Shown one piece after another: positions 33,598 to 41,514 of a DNA stretch of 64,000 nt; position 1 is the first letter of the stretch; each line of letters opens with the position of its first letter. The notes beneath the pieces are model-generated. The model was not told the DNA's origin, made no database searches, and saw only the letters and a list, made by a program, of their open reading frames with translations. Position numbers and translations under genes: made by a program. This stretch comes from Pseudonocardia cypriaca (GTDB lineage Bacteria; Actinomycetota; Actinomycetes; Mycobacteriales; Pseudonocardiaceae), in contig NZ_VFPH01000002.1 of assembly GCF_006717045.1 (NCBI RefSeq), forward strand, positions 1,178,001 to 1,242,000, written 5' to 3'.

Positions 33598-33697
33598 ATA
33601 CATCCCCTTCGGTTGGAGCCTTTTTGAGTCGGCCGAACGCCAGGCAGAGCGGCGCCCCAGATACCACAGAAGGTACAGAAGGCGGCGAAGGCGCTGT

Positions 33698-33746
33698 ATG
33701 CGGCTGCTAGGATGCGGCTGCTAGGCGCATCTGTGTAACGATACAC
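33698..33746 (+). promoter_or_regulatory. Tandem 14-bp repeat and LacI-like operator
   Basis: ATGCGGCTGCTAGG occurs twice in tandem (33698-33711, 33712-33725), followed by GTGTAACGATACAC (33733-33746), an imperfect palindrome with central CG typical of LacI-family operators. It lies between the foreign hydrolase and the LacI-type remnant, probably their shared control region. Confidence 0.55.
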
Positions 33747-33762
33747 GGATAGGGTCGGAAAG

Positions 33763-33948
33763 GTGAAGCCGTCCCGTGCCACGATGCGGCAGGTCGCCAC
33801 CGAGGCAGGCGTCGCGGTGATGACGGTGACCTACACCTACACCCGACCCGAGCGAGTCGCTGCCGCGACGCGTACCCGGGTGCTCGACCGATCGAACCGC
33901 CCACCCGGTGCGACCTGCTTGGGCGCTGACCTGCGTAGATACGCCTAG
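33763..33948 (+). pseudogene. Truncated LacI-family regulator (HTH only)
   Basis: A 61-codon remnant with RATMRQVATEAGVAVMTV and a degraded hinge (TRTRVLDRSNRPPG), the LacI DNA-binding helix-turn-helix, ending before any ligand domain. It is divergent from the foreign hydrolase, which it may once have controlled, and is cut off by the right junction of the insertion. Confidence 0.65.
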
Positions 33949-34180
33949 GCTGGCAGCCTACTCAGAAGGCCTATAGATGCTCGCCCTCTTCGGCTGCCCG
34001 CACCTGCACACCGTGCTCGCCGCCTACGACGAGGCCGCGCCGCTCGCGGCCGGCTGGCGCGACCGCGTGCCGCTGCACCAGCTGTTCCCGCTGCTCGTGC
34101 ACGTGGTGCTGTTCGGCGGCGGCTACGCAGCGCAGGCGGTGGACGCAGCCCGAGCGGCGCTGCGGGCAGGATGACCGGGA

Positions 34181-35128
34181 TCAGCGCCAGTCGTCCAGCA
34201 GCCGCACGTCCTCCCGGTCGTAGCCGCTCTCGTTGGGGCGGTGCATGGTGATGCCTGGGCTGTCGGTGCGGAAGCCCGCCGCCAGCAGCTGCCGGTACGC
34301 CTCGTGGCGCGCGGTGTTCACCCCCAGCGTGAGCCGGACCGCTCCCGCACCCGCCGCGTAGCCCTGGCAGGCCGCCACCAACGACTCGAAGGCCTGCGCC
34401 GCGCCCGGGCCCGGCCGGACCGCCGCGAACTTGGCGTACGCAACTCCGCTACCCGCCTCCGTGCCCGGCCCGGCGTGGCACACGGCGAAGCCGCGCGGCA
34501 CGTCCGGCTCACCGATGAGCACGACGTCTCCGAGGCCCTGGTCGAGCACGGCCTCGATCTCACCGCGCACGTCCAGCCCCGGGTGGATGGCGTCGGTGAC
34601 GGCGGCGCAGCCGGCCACGAGGGCCGGACGGTGGGCGGGCGCCACGTCCGACAGGCGCCACCCGAGCTCCGGCTCAGCGCCCGTCAACGGTCTTGACATG
34701 ATCGCCGTCAGGAACCGCGGCCAGAAGCCGAACCGCTGGTAGAAGCCGTGGTGCTGCGGGCTCTGGGCGAACGTGAACAGGCCCTGGTGCCCCGCACCCC
34801 ACCCGTCGAGCACGTCGACGGCGGCGCCGACGAGCCGCGTGCCGATCCCCTGGCCCCACAGCTTGGGGCGCACCGAGAGCGGACCGAGGTAGCCGACGCT
34901 GCCCCAGCGGGTGACGATCGTCGAGCCGGCCACCTCGCCGTCCACGAACGCGCCGACCGTCATCGTGTGCTGCGCCCTGAACCGGGTGCGCACGAGCTCG
35001 GTGTCGCGATGCACCCCGGCGCCGAGAACGGTGGAGAACGCGTCGCGGAAGACGTCGTCCGCGGCGTCAACGTCGGCCGCCCCGAGCGGCCGAACCTCGA
35101 TGTCCACGAGGGCAGGATGCCGTGTCAC
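34181..35128 (-). CDS. GNAT family N-acetyltransferase, two-domain
   Basis: A 315-residue protein with two GNAT-like halves. The first (residues 10-150) has VGYLGPLSVRPKLWGQGIGTRLVGAA, the acetyl-CoA pyrophosphate loop Q-x-x-G-x-G. The second (165-300) has FAVCHAGPGTEAGSGVAY and the strand-helix end MHRPNES. Substrate unknown. Start at GTG 35128 is provisional; it converges with the fructosamine kinase remnant, six bases apart. Confidence 0.85.
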   Translation of the reverse strand: MTRHPALVDIEVRPLGAADVDAADDVFRDAFSTVLGAGVHRDTELVRTRFRAQHTMTVGAFVDGEVAGSTIVTRWGSVGYLGPLSVRPKLWGQGIGTRLVGAAVDVLDGWGAGHQGLFTFAQSPQHHGFYQRFGFWPRFLTAIMSRPLTGAEPELGWRLSDVAPAHRPALVAGCAAVTDAIHPGLDVRGEIEAVLDQGLGDVVLIGEPDVPRGFAVCHAGPGTEAGSGVAYAKFAAVRPGPGAAQAFESLVAACQGYAAGAGAVRLTLGVNTARHEAYRQLLAAGFRTDSPGITMHRPNESGYDREDVRLLDDWR

Positions 35129-35149
35129 TGGGCTGAACGGACGGCGGGG

Positions 35150-35296
35150 TTACTCCAGATCGATACCAACCGGAGTAGACGGCAGGCCGAAGTGGGGGAA
35201 CAGGCGGCGGTCGCCGAACCAGGTCACGGCCGACACGAGGTCGCCCTCGACGGCCAGCACGAGCAGCCCGTACCCGCCGATCTCGGGCAGGTAGCA
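35150..35296 (-). pseudogene. C-terminal remnant of an ECF sigma factor
   Basis: About 48 codons reading LPEIGGYGLLVLAVEGDLVS and then VTWFGDRRLFPHFGLP, matching the SnoaL-like C-terminus of ECF sigma factors of the SigG/SigX5 kind (compare the end of the intact one at 46057). The frame upstream has no sigma regions, so only a fragment survives. Confidence 0.5.
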
Positions 35297-35407
35297 CCGG
35301 CGCCGCGCTCGTCGCGTCCGCACGCTCGGAGGAGCACGGCTGAACCGCTCGTACCCACCGCACGTGCGGTGATCCGGCGCGTCGCGGTGCTCGCTCACTC
35401 GCGCGGA

Positions 35408-35447
35408 GCGGGCGACGGCCCCTCGCCGGCTGAGGGCCGCCGCCCGC
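35408..35447 (-). terminator. Terminator-like hairpin after the ferritin-like gene
   Basis: GCGGGCGACGGCCCCTC (35408-35424) pairs with GAGGGCCGCCGCCCGC (35432-35447) with one mismatch and one bulge, a very stable stem 16 bp downstream of the ferritin-like stop on the minus strand. Confidence 0.65.
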
Positions 35448-35462
35448 AGAGCCACGAAAGGG

Positions 35463-36437
35463 TCAGGCGCTGTCGTCGCTGGCGTTGATGTCGCCGTTGA
35501 CGCCGTCCGGGAAGAAGCCACCGGATGTCACGCTGTCCGGGTTCAGGTAGACGATGTTGAGGACCTGTCCTGCGCTGCGACCGAAGGCGATGGCGTTCTC
35601 GTCGGTCGGGACGATGTTCGGTACCCCGTCGAGCTCGAGGCCCTGGTCGAGGTCGGCCTCGCCGTCCAGGCCGTCGCGGGCGTCGGAGATGGCGATCGTC
35701 GCCTCCTCGGCCCCACGAGCCTGCAGTGACGCGCGGATCAGGCCGGCGTGGTACGCCTCGACCGCGAGAATCCCGGCCGCGGCATCCAGGAACGTCTTGT
35801 TCTCTATCAGCGGAGCGGCGCCCTTGTAAGCGGTCACACCCACGTCCTCGAATACGAAGGCGCCGAGCAGGAAGTTGTCCTCGCTGCCGAACACGTCGAA
35901 GCGCTCACCGTCCTCGATGAGCCCGGCAGCCAATGCGGCGGCGGTGAACGCCTCGTCCAGGTCGATCGCCGGACGGGCGACCTTGGCGTCCCCGAGCGCG
36001 GTACGCAGGAAATCGACATGGGCGCGCTCGTCGTTCGCGATCTCGGTCGCGTTGGCCTTCAGGACCTGGTCGGTGAACTCCACCTGGCGACCGCCGGTTA
36101 CCCCGCCGACGGTGCCGACGCCGTCGATCTGGTTGTCGTCGAGCCCCTCACCGGTGACGGCGCGCAGGTAGAACTCGGCCTCGAGGTACTCGAGGTTGAG
36201 GGCGAAGTTGAGCACGGCGGCATCGCTGATCGCGGCGTCATCCGACACCTCGGCCACGGTGCGGATCGCGGCTGTGGAGGGTGGGGCGGAGAGCCCGCCA
36301 CCGGCCAGCGCGCCGCCGCCGACGACGCCGGCCGTGGTGAAACCCGCGACCCGCAGGAATCTTCTTCTGTCGACCTCGTTCTCGGCACTGCGGTTGATTG
36401 CCTCGCGGACAAACGCCTTGCTGAAACCTTTGAACAC
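35463..36437 (-). CDS. Tat-exported ferritin-like (desiccation-related) protein
   Basis: A 324-residue protein. A twin-arginine signal RRRFLRVAGF lies at residues 24-33 followed by a Gly/Ala-rich hydrophobic stretch, so export is by Tat, folded and probably with metal bound. The ferritin-like four-helix domain shows LNFALNLEYLEAEFYLRAV, NDERAHVDFLRTAL and ILAVEAYHAGLIRASL, each with Glu or His metal ligands. This matches the Ferritin_2/PCC13-62 group linked to dehydration stress. First ATG used. The hairpin downstream ends the unit. Confidence 0.88.
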   Translation of the reverse strand: MFKGFSKAFVREAINRSAENEVDRRRFLRVAGFTTAGVVGGGALAGGGLSAPPSTAAIRTVAEVSDDAAISDAAVLNFALNLEYLEAEFYLRAVTGEGLDDNQIDGVGTVGGVTGGRQVEFTDQVLKANATEIANDERAHVDFLRTALGDAKVARPAIDLDEAFTAAALAAGLIEDGERFDVFGSEDNFLLGAFVFEDVGVTAYKGAAPLIENKTFLDAAAGILAVEAYHAGLIRASLQARGAEEATIAISDARDGLDGEADLDQGLELDGVPNIVPTDENAIAFGRSAGQVLNIVYLNPDSVTSGGFFPDGVNGDINASDDSA

Positions 36438-36689
36438 CGCTGCTCATTTCTGCTCGGTCATCTGGTCGAGGATCGGACGTCACCCTGTTCCACGCCGATT
36501 CCCACCGCGCAGTTCACCGCCACCGAACCGGATCGGATGAATGGTCGACTGGCCGCGATCAACGGAAGCAGTGGCAACCCGGGCACCAACGCGCCTCGGC
36601 CACCCGGCCGATCCGGTTGATCCACTCGACACCCGAGACCCCCGCCTCGCGCGACTCGCGCTCTCCGTGCAGGCGAGCCGAGTGCGGCG

Positions 36690-38084
36690 TCAGGAGAGGC
36701 CGACGAGTTCGGCCAGTGAATCCGCGACGAAGCCCGCCAGGACGTCCACGTCGGGGACGGCGTCGCGGTCGGCGGTGAACCCGTAGTGCATGCCGGTGTC
36801 GTAGGACGTGATTCCGATGGCGACGGCCTGGCCACCGGCGAGCGGGACCACCGGGAACATGTCGAGCATGGGGGCGCCCATGGCGTAGAGCGGGCGGGGT
36901 GGGCCGGGCACGTTGGTGACGAGGACGTTGTAGAAGTTGCTGGAGAACTGGCTGGCCAGCCGGGCGCCGAGGCTGTGCACGATCGGCGGGGCGAGCCCGA
37001 CCAGCTTCATCAGCGTGGCGGCGCCCACGGCCTGGCCGCTGCGCTTGTGCACCTCCATGGCCTCGCGCAGCACCGCCAGCCGGGCGAGCGGGTCGTCCTC
37101 GGTGACGGGCAGGTCCACGAGGTAGGCGGAGATGCTGTTGCCCGCTCCCGATCCACCCCGGGCCCGGGCTCGGACGCTGACCGGCACCATCGCGCGGACG
37201 GCCGTGTCGGCGGTCAGCGGCTCGCCCCGGCTGATCAGCCAGCGGCGGAGGGCGCCTGCGACCACCGCGAGCACCACGTCGTTGACGGTGCCGCCGTGCG
37301 CCCGCCGGACAGCGCGGTGCTCGGCCAGCGACGTGCGGCACATGCCGTAGCGCCGTTGTTGGCCGGTGGCGGCGTTGAGCGGCTGCACCGGCCGGACGGT
37401 GGCGGCGCTGCGGCCCGCGGCGAGCACGCCCTCCACGGTCTTGCCCACCGTCGACACCGCCTCGCGGACGTCGGTGAGGGCGCGCCCGGCGACGTCGAGC
37501 ACGTCGCGGGGCCTGCGCAGGGCGTGCGCGGCCGCGGACGCGGCCAGCTCCAGCCCGGACGGCTCGGGGGCGGGCCGCCAGTCGTCCTCGGGGGTCTCGC
37601 GCGGCTGCGGGGTGAGGTCGAGCAGCGCGGCGCCGATGTCCATGGACGCGAGCCCGTCGACCATGGCGTGGTGGGTCTTCGTGACCACGGCGAACCGGCC
37701 GTCGGCGAGCCCCTCGACCAGGTAGACCTCCCACAGCGGCCGCGAACGGTCCAGCTGCCGGGCGAGGAGCCGCCCGACGAGGTCGAGCAGCTCCTCCTCG
37801 GTGCCGGGCGCCGGCAGGGCGGAGCGCCGGACGTGGAAACCCAGATCGAAGTCGGGGTCGTCCACCCACACCGGCAGCCCCAGCCCGCCCGGTACCTCGC
37901 GCACCTTCTGCCGGTACCGCGGCACGAGCGCCAGCCGGTGCCCGATGAGATCGGTGAAGGCGTCCGGGTCGAACGGTCCGTCCTCCGGGGGCGCGAACGT
38001 CATGACCGCACCCACGTGCATCGCCGCCGTGCGGTGCTCGGCGAAGAGGAAGGACGCGTCGAGCGGCGAGAGGCGGTCGACCAC
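36690..38084 (-). CDS. Wax ester synthase/diacylglycerol acyltransferase (WS/DGAT)
   Basis: A 464-residue bifunctional acyltransferase that esterifies acyl-CoA to diacylglycerol or fatty alcohols for storage lipid. The catalytic HHxxxDG motif is HHAMVDG at residues 138-144; the start MVDRLSPLDASFLFAE and the later NVPGPPRPLYAMGAP match actinobacterial WS/DGATs. GTG 38084 begins the conserved N-terminus; the frame extends far upstream but overlaps the methyltransferase gene antisense-free only from here. It follows the 10-methyl fatty acid genes by 18 bp, suggesting one lipid operon. Confidence 0.9.
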   Translation of the reverse strand: MVDRLSPLDASFLFAEHRTAAMHVGAVMTFAPPEDGPFDPDAFTDLIGHRLALVPRYRQKVREVPGGLGLPVWVDDPDFDLGFHVRRSALPAPGTEEELLDLVGRLLARQLDRSRPLWEVYLVEGLADGRFAVVTKTHHAMVDGLASMDIGAALLDLTPQPRETPEDDWRPAPEPSGLELAASAAAHALRRPRDVLDVAGRALTDVREAVSTVGKTVEGVLAAGRSAATVRPVQPLNAATGQQRRYGMCRTSLAEHRAVRRAHGGTVNDVVLAVVAGALRRWLISRGEPLTADTAVRAMVPVSVRARARGGSGAGNSISAYLVDLPVTEDDPLARLAVLREAMEVHKRSGQAVGAATLMKLVGLAPPIVHSLGARLASQFSSNFYNVLVTNVPGPPRPLYAMGAPMLDMFPVVPLAGGQAVAIGITSYDTGMHYGFTADRDAVPDVDVLAGFVADSLAELVGLS

Positions 38085-38101
38085 GCTCCTATTCTGGACC
38101 G

Positions 38102-39331
38102 CTACCAACCGCGAAGGGGGAACCCGGACCGGGCGCGGTCGCCGAGCTTCACACCCAGCACCTGGTGCAGCTGGATGTTGTCGCGCTCGAACCCGAGCCG
38201 GCTGGCCGCCATGTAGAGCCGCCACACCCGCGCGCGGCCGAGCCCGACCTCGGCGACGGCCTCCTCCCAGTGCTCCTCCAGGTTGCGGCACCACTCGGTG
38301 AGGGTGAGCGCGTAGTGCTCGCGGAGGTTCTCCTCGTGCCGGATCTCGAACCCGGTGTCGTTCATCGCCGAGATGATGTCCCCGACCGGCTCGAGCTGGC
38401 CGTCCGGGAACACGTACCGCGCGATGAAGGGGTCGAGCTTGCGCGTGAGCGGGGTGCGCGGCTGCGTGATGCTGTGGTTGAGCAGCCGCCCCTCCGGCCG
38501 GAGCCGCCGGTACAGGGCGCCGAAGTAGCTCGGCAGGTTGGCCTTGCCGATGTGCTCGGTGAGCCCGATGGAGCTGATCGCGTCGAACTGCTCCTCCGGT
38601 GCGTCGCGGTAGTCGAGGTGGCGCACCTCGGCGAGGTCGGACAGGCCCCGCCGCTCGATCTCGGCCTGCGCCCACTCGGCCTGGTTGCGCGAGAGCGTGA
38701 CGCCCAGCGCCTTCACGCCGTGCTCGGCGGCCGCGTGCATCACCATGCCGCCCCAGCCGCAGCCGACGTCGAGCAGTCGCATCCCCGGTCTCAGGGCCAG
38801 CTTCTGCGCCACCAGCTCGAACTTGGCCGCCTGCGCCTCCTCGAGCGTGCTGTCCTCGGTGGCGAAGACCGCGCAGGTGTACGCCATCGAGGGTCCGAGC
38901 ACCCACTCGTAGAAGCGGTTGGAGACGTCGTAGTGGTGCGAGATCGCCTTGCTGTCCCGCGCCTTGGAGTGCAGCCGGCCCGGCGGGCGGTACTCGAACT
39001 CGGGTGGCGGCTGGCGATGGCGCAGCCACACCGGGAACAGCTTGCGCGCGAGCGCCACCTGCTCCTTGCGGCTGAGGTCGTGCAGCGTGAGGTCGGCCAT
39101 GGCGTTCAGCACGTCGTAGACGTCGCCGTCGACCTCGATCTCGCCGGTGACGTACGCGCGGGCGAGACCCAGGGTGCCGGGCGCCGTGGCGAGCCGGGCG
39201 AGCGCGCGCGGCGTGAGGATCTTCAGCGCGACGTCGGATCCGTCCGGCCCGGCCTTGCTTCCGTCGTAGGCCACGATCCGGATCGGTACATCCTGGCCGA
39301 GGACGTCGGAGATGATCTCTGCTACCTGCAT
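38102..39331 (-). CDS. tmsB: SAM-dependent fatty acid methyltransferase (UfaA1/TmsB-like)
   Basis: A 409-residue cyclopropane synthase-like methyltransferase. Motif I is LLDVGCGWGGMVMHAA, with SISHHYDVSNRFYEWVLG upstream and SSIGLTEHIGK and SITQPRT later. Paired with the FAD oxidoreductase directly upstream, it matches the two-gene set for 10-methyl branched acids (tuberculostearic type): methylation of oleoyl chains, then reduction of the methylene. ATG 39331 has AAGGGGG six bases upstream; GTG 39346 overlapping the previous stop is an alternative. Confidence 0.85.
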   Translation of the reverse strand: MQVAEIISDVLGQDVPIRIVAYDGSKAGPDGSDVALKILTPRALARLATAPGTLGLARAYVTGEIEVDGDVYDVLNAMADLTLHDLSRKEQVALARKLFPVWLRHRQPPPEFEYRPPGRLHSKARDSKAISHHYDVSNRFYEWVLGPSMAYTCAVFATEDSTLEEAQAAKFELVAQKLALRPGMRLLDVGCGWGGMVMHAAAEHGVKALGVTLSRNQAEWAQAEIERRGLSDLAEVRHLDYRDAPEEQFDAISSIGLTEHIGKANLPSYFGALYRRLRPEGRLLNHSITQPRTPLTRKLDPFIARYVFPDGQLEPVGDIISAMNDTGFEIRHEENLREHYALTLTEWCRNLEEHWEEAVAEVGLGRARVWRLYMAASRLGFERDNIQLHQVLGVKLGDRARSGFPLRGW

Positions 39332-39342
39332 GACTGCCCCCT

Positions 39343-40707
39343 TCACCTGGTGACCTTGGAGTACAGATCGGGCTGCCTGCCGTGCGGGTCGTACCGCTGC
39401 TTGAGCGCGCGGTAGGCAGGCCCGTTGTAGTGCTTCCAGAACTCACCTTCGTCGTAGTGCACTGTGGAGTACAGCGACTTGTGCCCACCGAGATCGGCCA
39501 CGAGCTCCTCGATCCGGCGGTTGTGCGCGTCCGGTCGACCTGGTGTTTCCGGCACGCTCGACCAGAAACCCACGTTGACGTACAGCTCACCCGGCTGCAT
39601 CGGGTAGAGCGGCCACGTCCGCTCGCCGCGCAGCCGCAGCGGGCACAGCCACACCGGCCGGATGCCGATGTCGCGGTGGAACGCGTCGAGGAACTCGGCG
39701 AGCCGGTCGACCGGGATCTCGACGTCCTGGATCACCGGCTCCTCCTGCGGCGTGCGGGTGATGCGGTGCGCGAGCCGGGAGAAGCCGTGGCGCCGGTCGA
39801 GGGCGACGAGGCGGCGGTAGACGTCGGAGCGGCGGTAGCGGCGCGGCCAGAACCTGCGCACGACCGGGTGCTGGGCGCCGAGGGCCCGGGAGCACCAGAA
39901 CCAGTCGGTGTCCCAGCGCCAGATGTAGTCGTGCACCGTCAGCACGTCCGTGGTCCGCTCGCGGATGGAGCGGTAGAAGATCTGCTGGCCGGTGTAGTCG
40001 CTCACGCCGGGCCCGGGGTCCTCGCTGAACGTGCCGAGCGTGAGGTACTGCTCCCCCGGCTCGAAGACCGTGCCGTCGACGAAGTCGGGCCCGTCGGGAC
40101 CGCAGACCTCCTCGATCGTGGCGGCCAGGTCGGCCGTGGCCACCCGCCGGTGCTCCAGCCGGACGAACGGCGAGACCCGCTGCAGCTCGATCTTCAGCCG
40201 CAGCGCGTAGCCGAGGGTGCCGTAGGAGTTCGGGAAGCCGGCGAAGAGATCGGCGTGCTCCCCGTCGGGCGTGGCCGTGACGAGCTCGCCTTCGGGCGTG
40301 AGGATGTCCATCTCGAGCACCGACTCGTGCGGCAGCCCGTGGCGGAACGACGTGGACTCGATGCCCAACCCGGTGACGGCCCCGCCGAGCGTGATCGTCT
40401 TCAGCTGAGGCACCACCAGGGGCATGAGCCGGTGCGGCAGGGTGGCCTCGACCAGGTCCTCGTAGGTGGTCATGCCCTGCACGTCGGCGGTGCGCGCCAC
40501 GTCGTCGACGGAGATCACGCCGGCCAGCGCGGACGCGTCGATGGTGCCGGCGGATTCGGCGCCGTCGAAGCGGAACAGGTTCGACGTCTTCTTGGCCAGC
40601 CGCACCCGCGTGCCCGGCGGCAGCGCCCGGTATCGACCCACCAGGTCGGCCACCGCTGCGTCGTGCCGGCTGGGCGTCAAGGTCATGTCAGCGACGCTAG
40701 TCTGCAT
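39343..40707 (-). CDS. tmsA: FAD-binding oxidoreductase of 10-methyl fatty acid synthesis (TmsA/BfaA-like)
   Basis: A 454-residue flavoprotein with PCMH-type FAD domain; PQLKTITLGGAVTGLGIEST is the typical flavin segment, and a DHCR24-like C-terminal half follows (FYRSIRERTTDVLTVHDY, LYVNVGFWSS). In the pathway it reduces the 10-methylene intermediate. ATG 40707 is chosen for GAGG nearby; ATG 40686 is an alternative. First gene of a likely tmsA-tmsB-WS/DGAT operon on the minus strand. No tmsC-like gene is seen. Confidence 0.85.
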   Translation of the reverse strand: MQTSVADMTLTPSRHDAAVADLVGRYRALPPGTRVRLAKKTSNLFRFDGAESAGTIDASALAGVISVDDVARTADVQGMTTYEDLVEATLPHRLMPLVVPQLKTITLGGAVTGLGIESTSFRHGLPHESVLEMDILTPEGELVTATPDGEHADLFAGFPNSYGTLGYALRLKIELQRVSPFVRLEHRRVATADLAATIEEVCGPDGPDFVDGTVFEPGEQYLTLGTFSEDPGPGVSDYTGQQIFYRSIRERTTDVLTVHDYIWRWDTDWFWCSRALGAQHPVVRRFWPRRYRRSDVYRRLVALDRRHGFSRLAHRITRTPQEEPVIQDVEIPVDRLAEFLDAFHRDIGIRPVWLCPLRLRGERTWPLYPMQPGELYVNVGFWSSVPETPGRPDAHNRRIEELVADLGGHKSLYSTVHYDEGEFWKHYNGPAYRALKQRYDPHGRQPDLYSKVTR

Positions 40708-40807
40708 CCCTCGCCTCACCCAACCCTCCGACCTGCACCGTTCCTCACATCGCCCGGATCGTCCCGGTGTGGGGGATCCGGCGACGCCCAGGTGGGCGTG
40801 GTGAGAT

Positions 40808-41509
40808 GTGGCCGTGACCGACAACCCGCTCCAGGACGTCACGTTCCCCTCCAACGGCGGCACGGCCCACGGCTACCTCGCCGTCCCCGCGTCCGGCAGC
40901 GGTCCGGGTGTCGTCGTCATCCAGGAGTGGTGGGGGCTGACCAACCACATCGCCGACGTCACCAACCGGCTGGCCGCGGAGGGCTTCGTGGCCCTGGCCC
41001 CCGACCTGTACGGCGGCAGCACCACGCACGACTCCGAGGAGGCCGGGCGGCTCATGCAGGAGCTGCCGGTCGACCGGGCCGCCCGCGACCTCGGCGGCGC
41101 GGTCGACTACCTGCTCGGGCACGAGGCCGTCACGTCGCAGAAGGTCGGCGCCGTGGGCTTCTGCATGGGCGGTGGCTTCGTGCTCGTGCTCGCCGCGCAG
41201 CAGGGCGACAAGATCGGTGCCGCCGTGCCGTTCTACGGCCTGCTCAAGGAGGACTACCCGAGCTTTGCCGGGCTCACCGCGCCGCTGCTCGGGCACTTCG
41301 GCGAGCAGGACGACTTCGCGCCGACCGACGCGGTGCGCGAGCTCGCCTCACGGATCGAGGCCGAGTCGGGCGTGAAGCCGGAGTTCCACCTCTATCCGGC
41401 GGGCCACGCGTTCTTCAACGACGAGAACCACCTCGGCACCTACGACGCCGAGCAGGCGCAGACCGCGTGGAACCGCACGCTGGAGTTCCTCCGCGCGCAC
41501 CTGAGCTGA
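40808..41509 (+). CDS. Dienelactone hydrolase family protein
   Basis: A 233-residue alpha/beta hydrolase with Cys nucleophile: GAVGFCMGGG at residues 114-123 (Cys119), QEWWG at 39-43 supplying the activating Glu, and YPAGHAFFND the catalytic His. Dienelactone hydrolases open lactones in chlorocatechol-type degradation, but many are general. GTG 40808 (or 40814) starts the protein. It converges with the PhaC-like hydrolase, six bases apart. Confidence 0.9.
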   Translation: MAVTDNPLQDVTFPSNGGTAHGYLAVPASGSGPGVVVIQEWWGLTNHIADVTNRLAAEGFVALAPDLYGGSTTHDSEEAGRLMQELPVDRAARDLGGAVDYLLGHEAVTSQKVGAVGFCMGGGFVLVLAAQQGDKIGAAVPFYGLLKEDYPSFAGLTAPLLGHFGEQDDFAPTDAVRELASRIEAESGVKPEFHLYPAGHAFFNDENHLGTYDAEQAQTAWNRTLEFLRAHLS

Positions 41510-41514
41510 GCGCG

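Larger units (their letters stand above)
32587..33979. mobile_element. AT-richer insertion within the fructosamine kinase gene
   Basis: About 1393 bp flanked by the 4-bp sequence GATG on both sides (32583-32586 and 33976-33979), consistent with a target duplication or a microhomology junction. Base and codon usage differ sharply from the surroundings: frequent A/T third positions in 32700-33760. It contains a hydrolase and a broken LacI-type gene but no transposase. Terminal inverted repeats are not evident. Confidence 0.75.
31954..34174 (+). pseudogene. Fructosamine kinase gene interrupted by a 1.4-kb insertion
   Basis: The 5' part (31954-32586, GTG overlapping the phosphatase stop) encodes the kinase core with RLHGDLWSGNVLW and VLIDPAAHGGHRETDLAM. 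The 3' part (33977-34174) encodes MLALFGCPHLHTVLAAYDE and the helical C-terminus. Joining them at the shared ATG restores the family's continuous DLAMLALFGCPHL. As it stands the first half reads on into the insert to a stop at 33075, giving a non-homologous tail. The intact enzyme would phosphorylate glycated amines for deglycation; this copy should be inactive unless the halves complement. Confidence 0.9.

Noticed and set aside
36690..39590. 966-codon minus frame joining WS/DGAT and methyltransferase regions
   Set aside because: Only the part after GTG 38084 has homology; upstream it is out of frame with the real methyltransferase gene.
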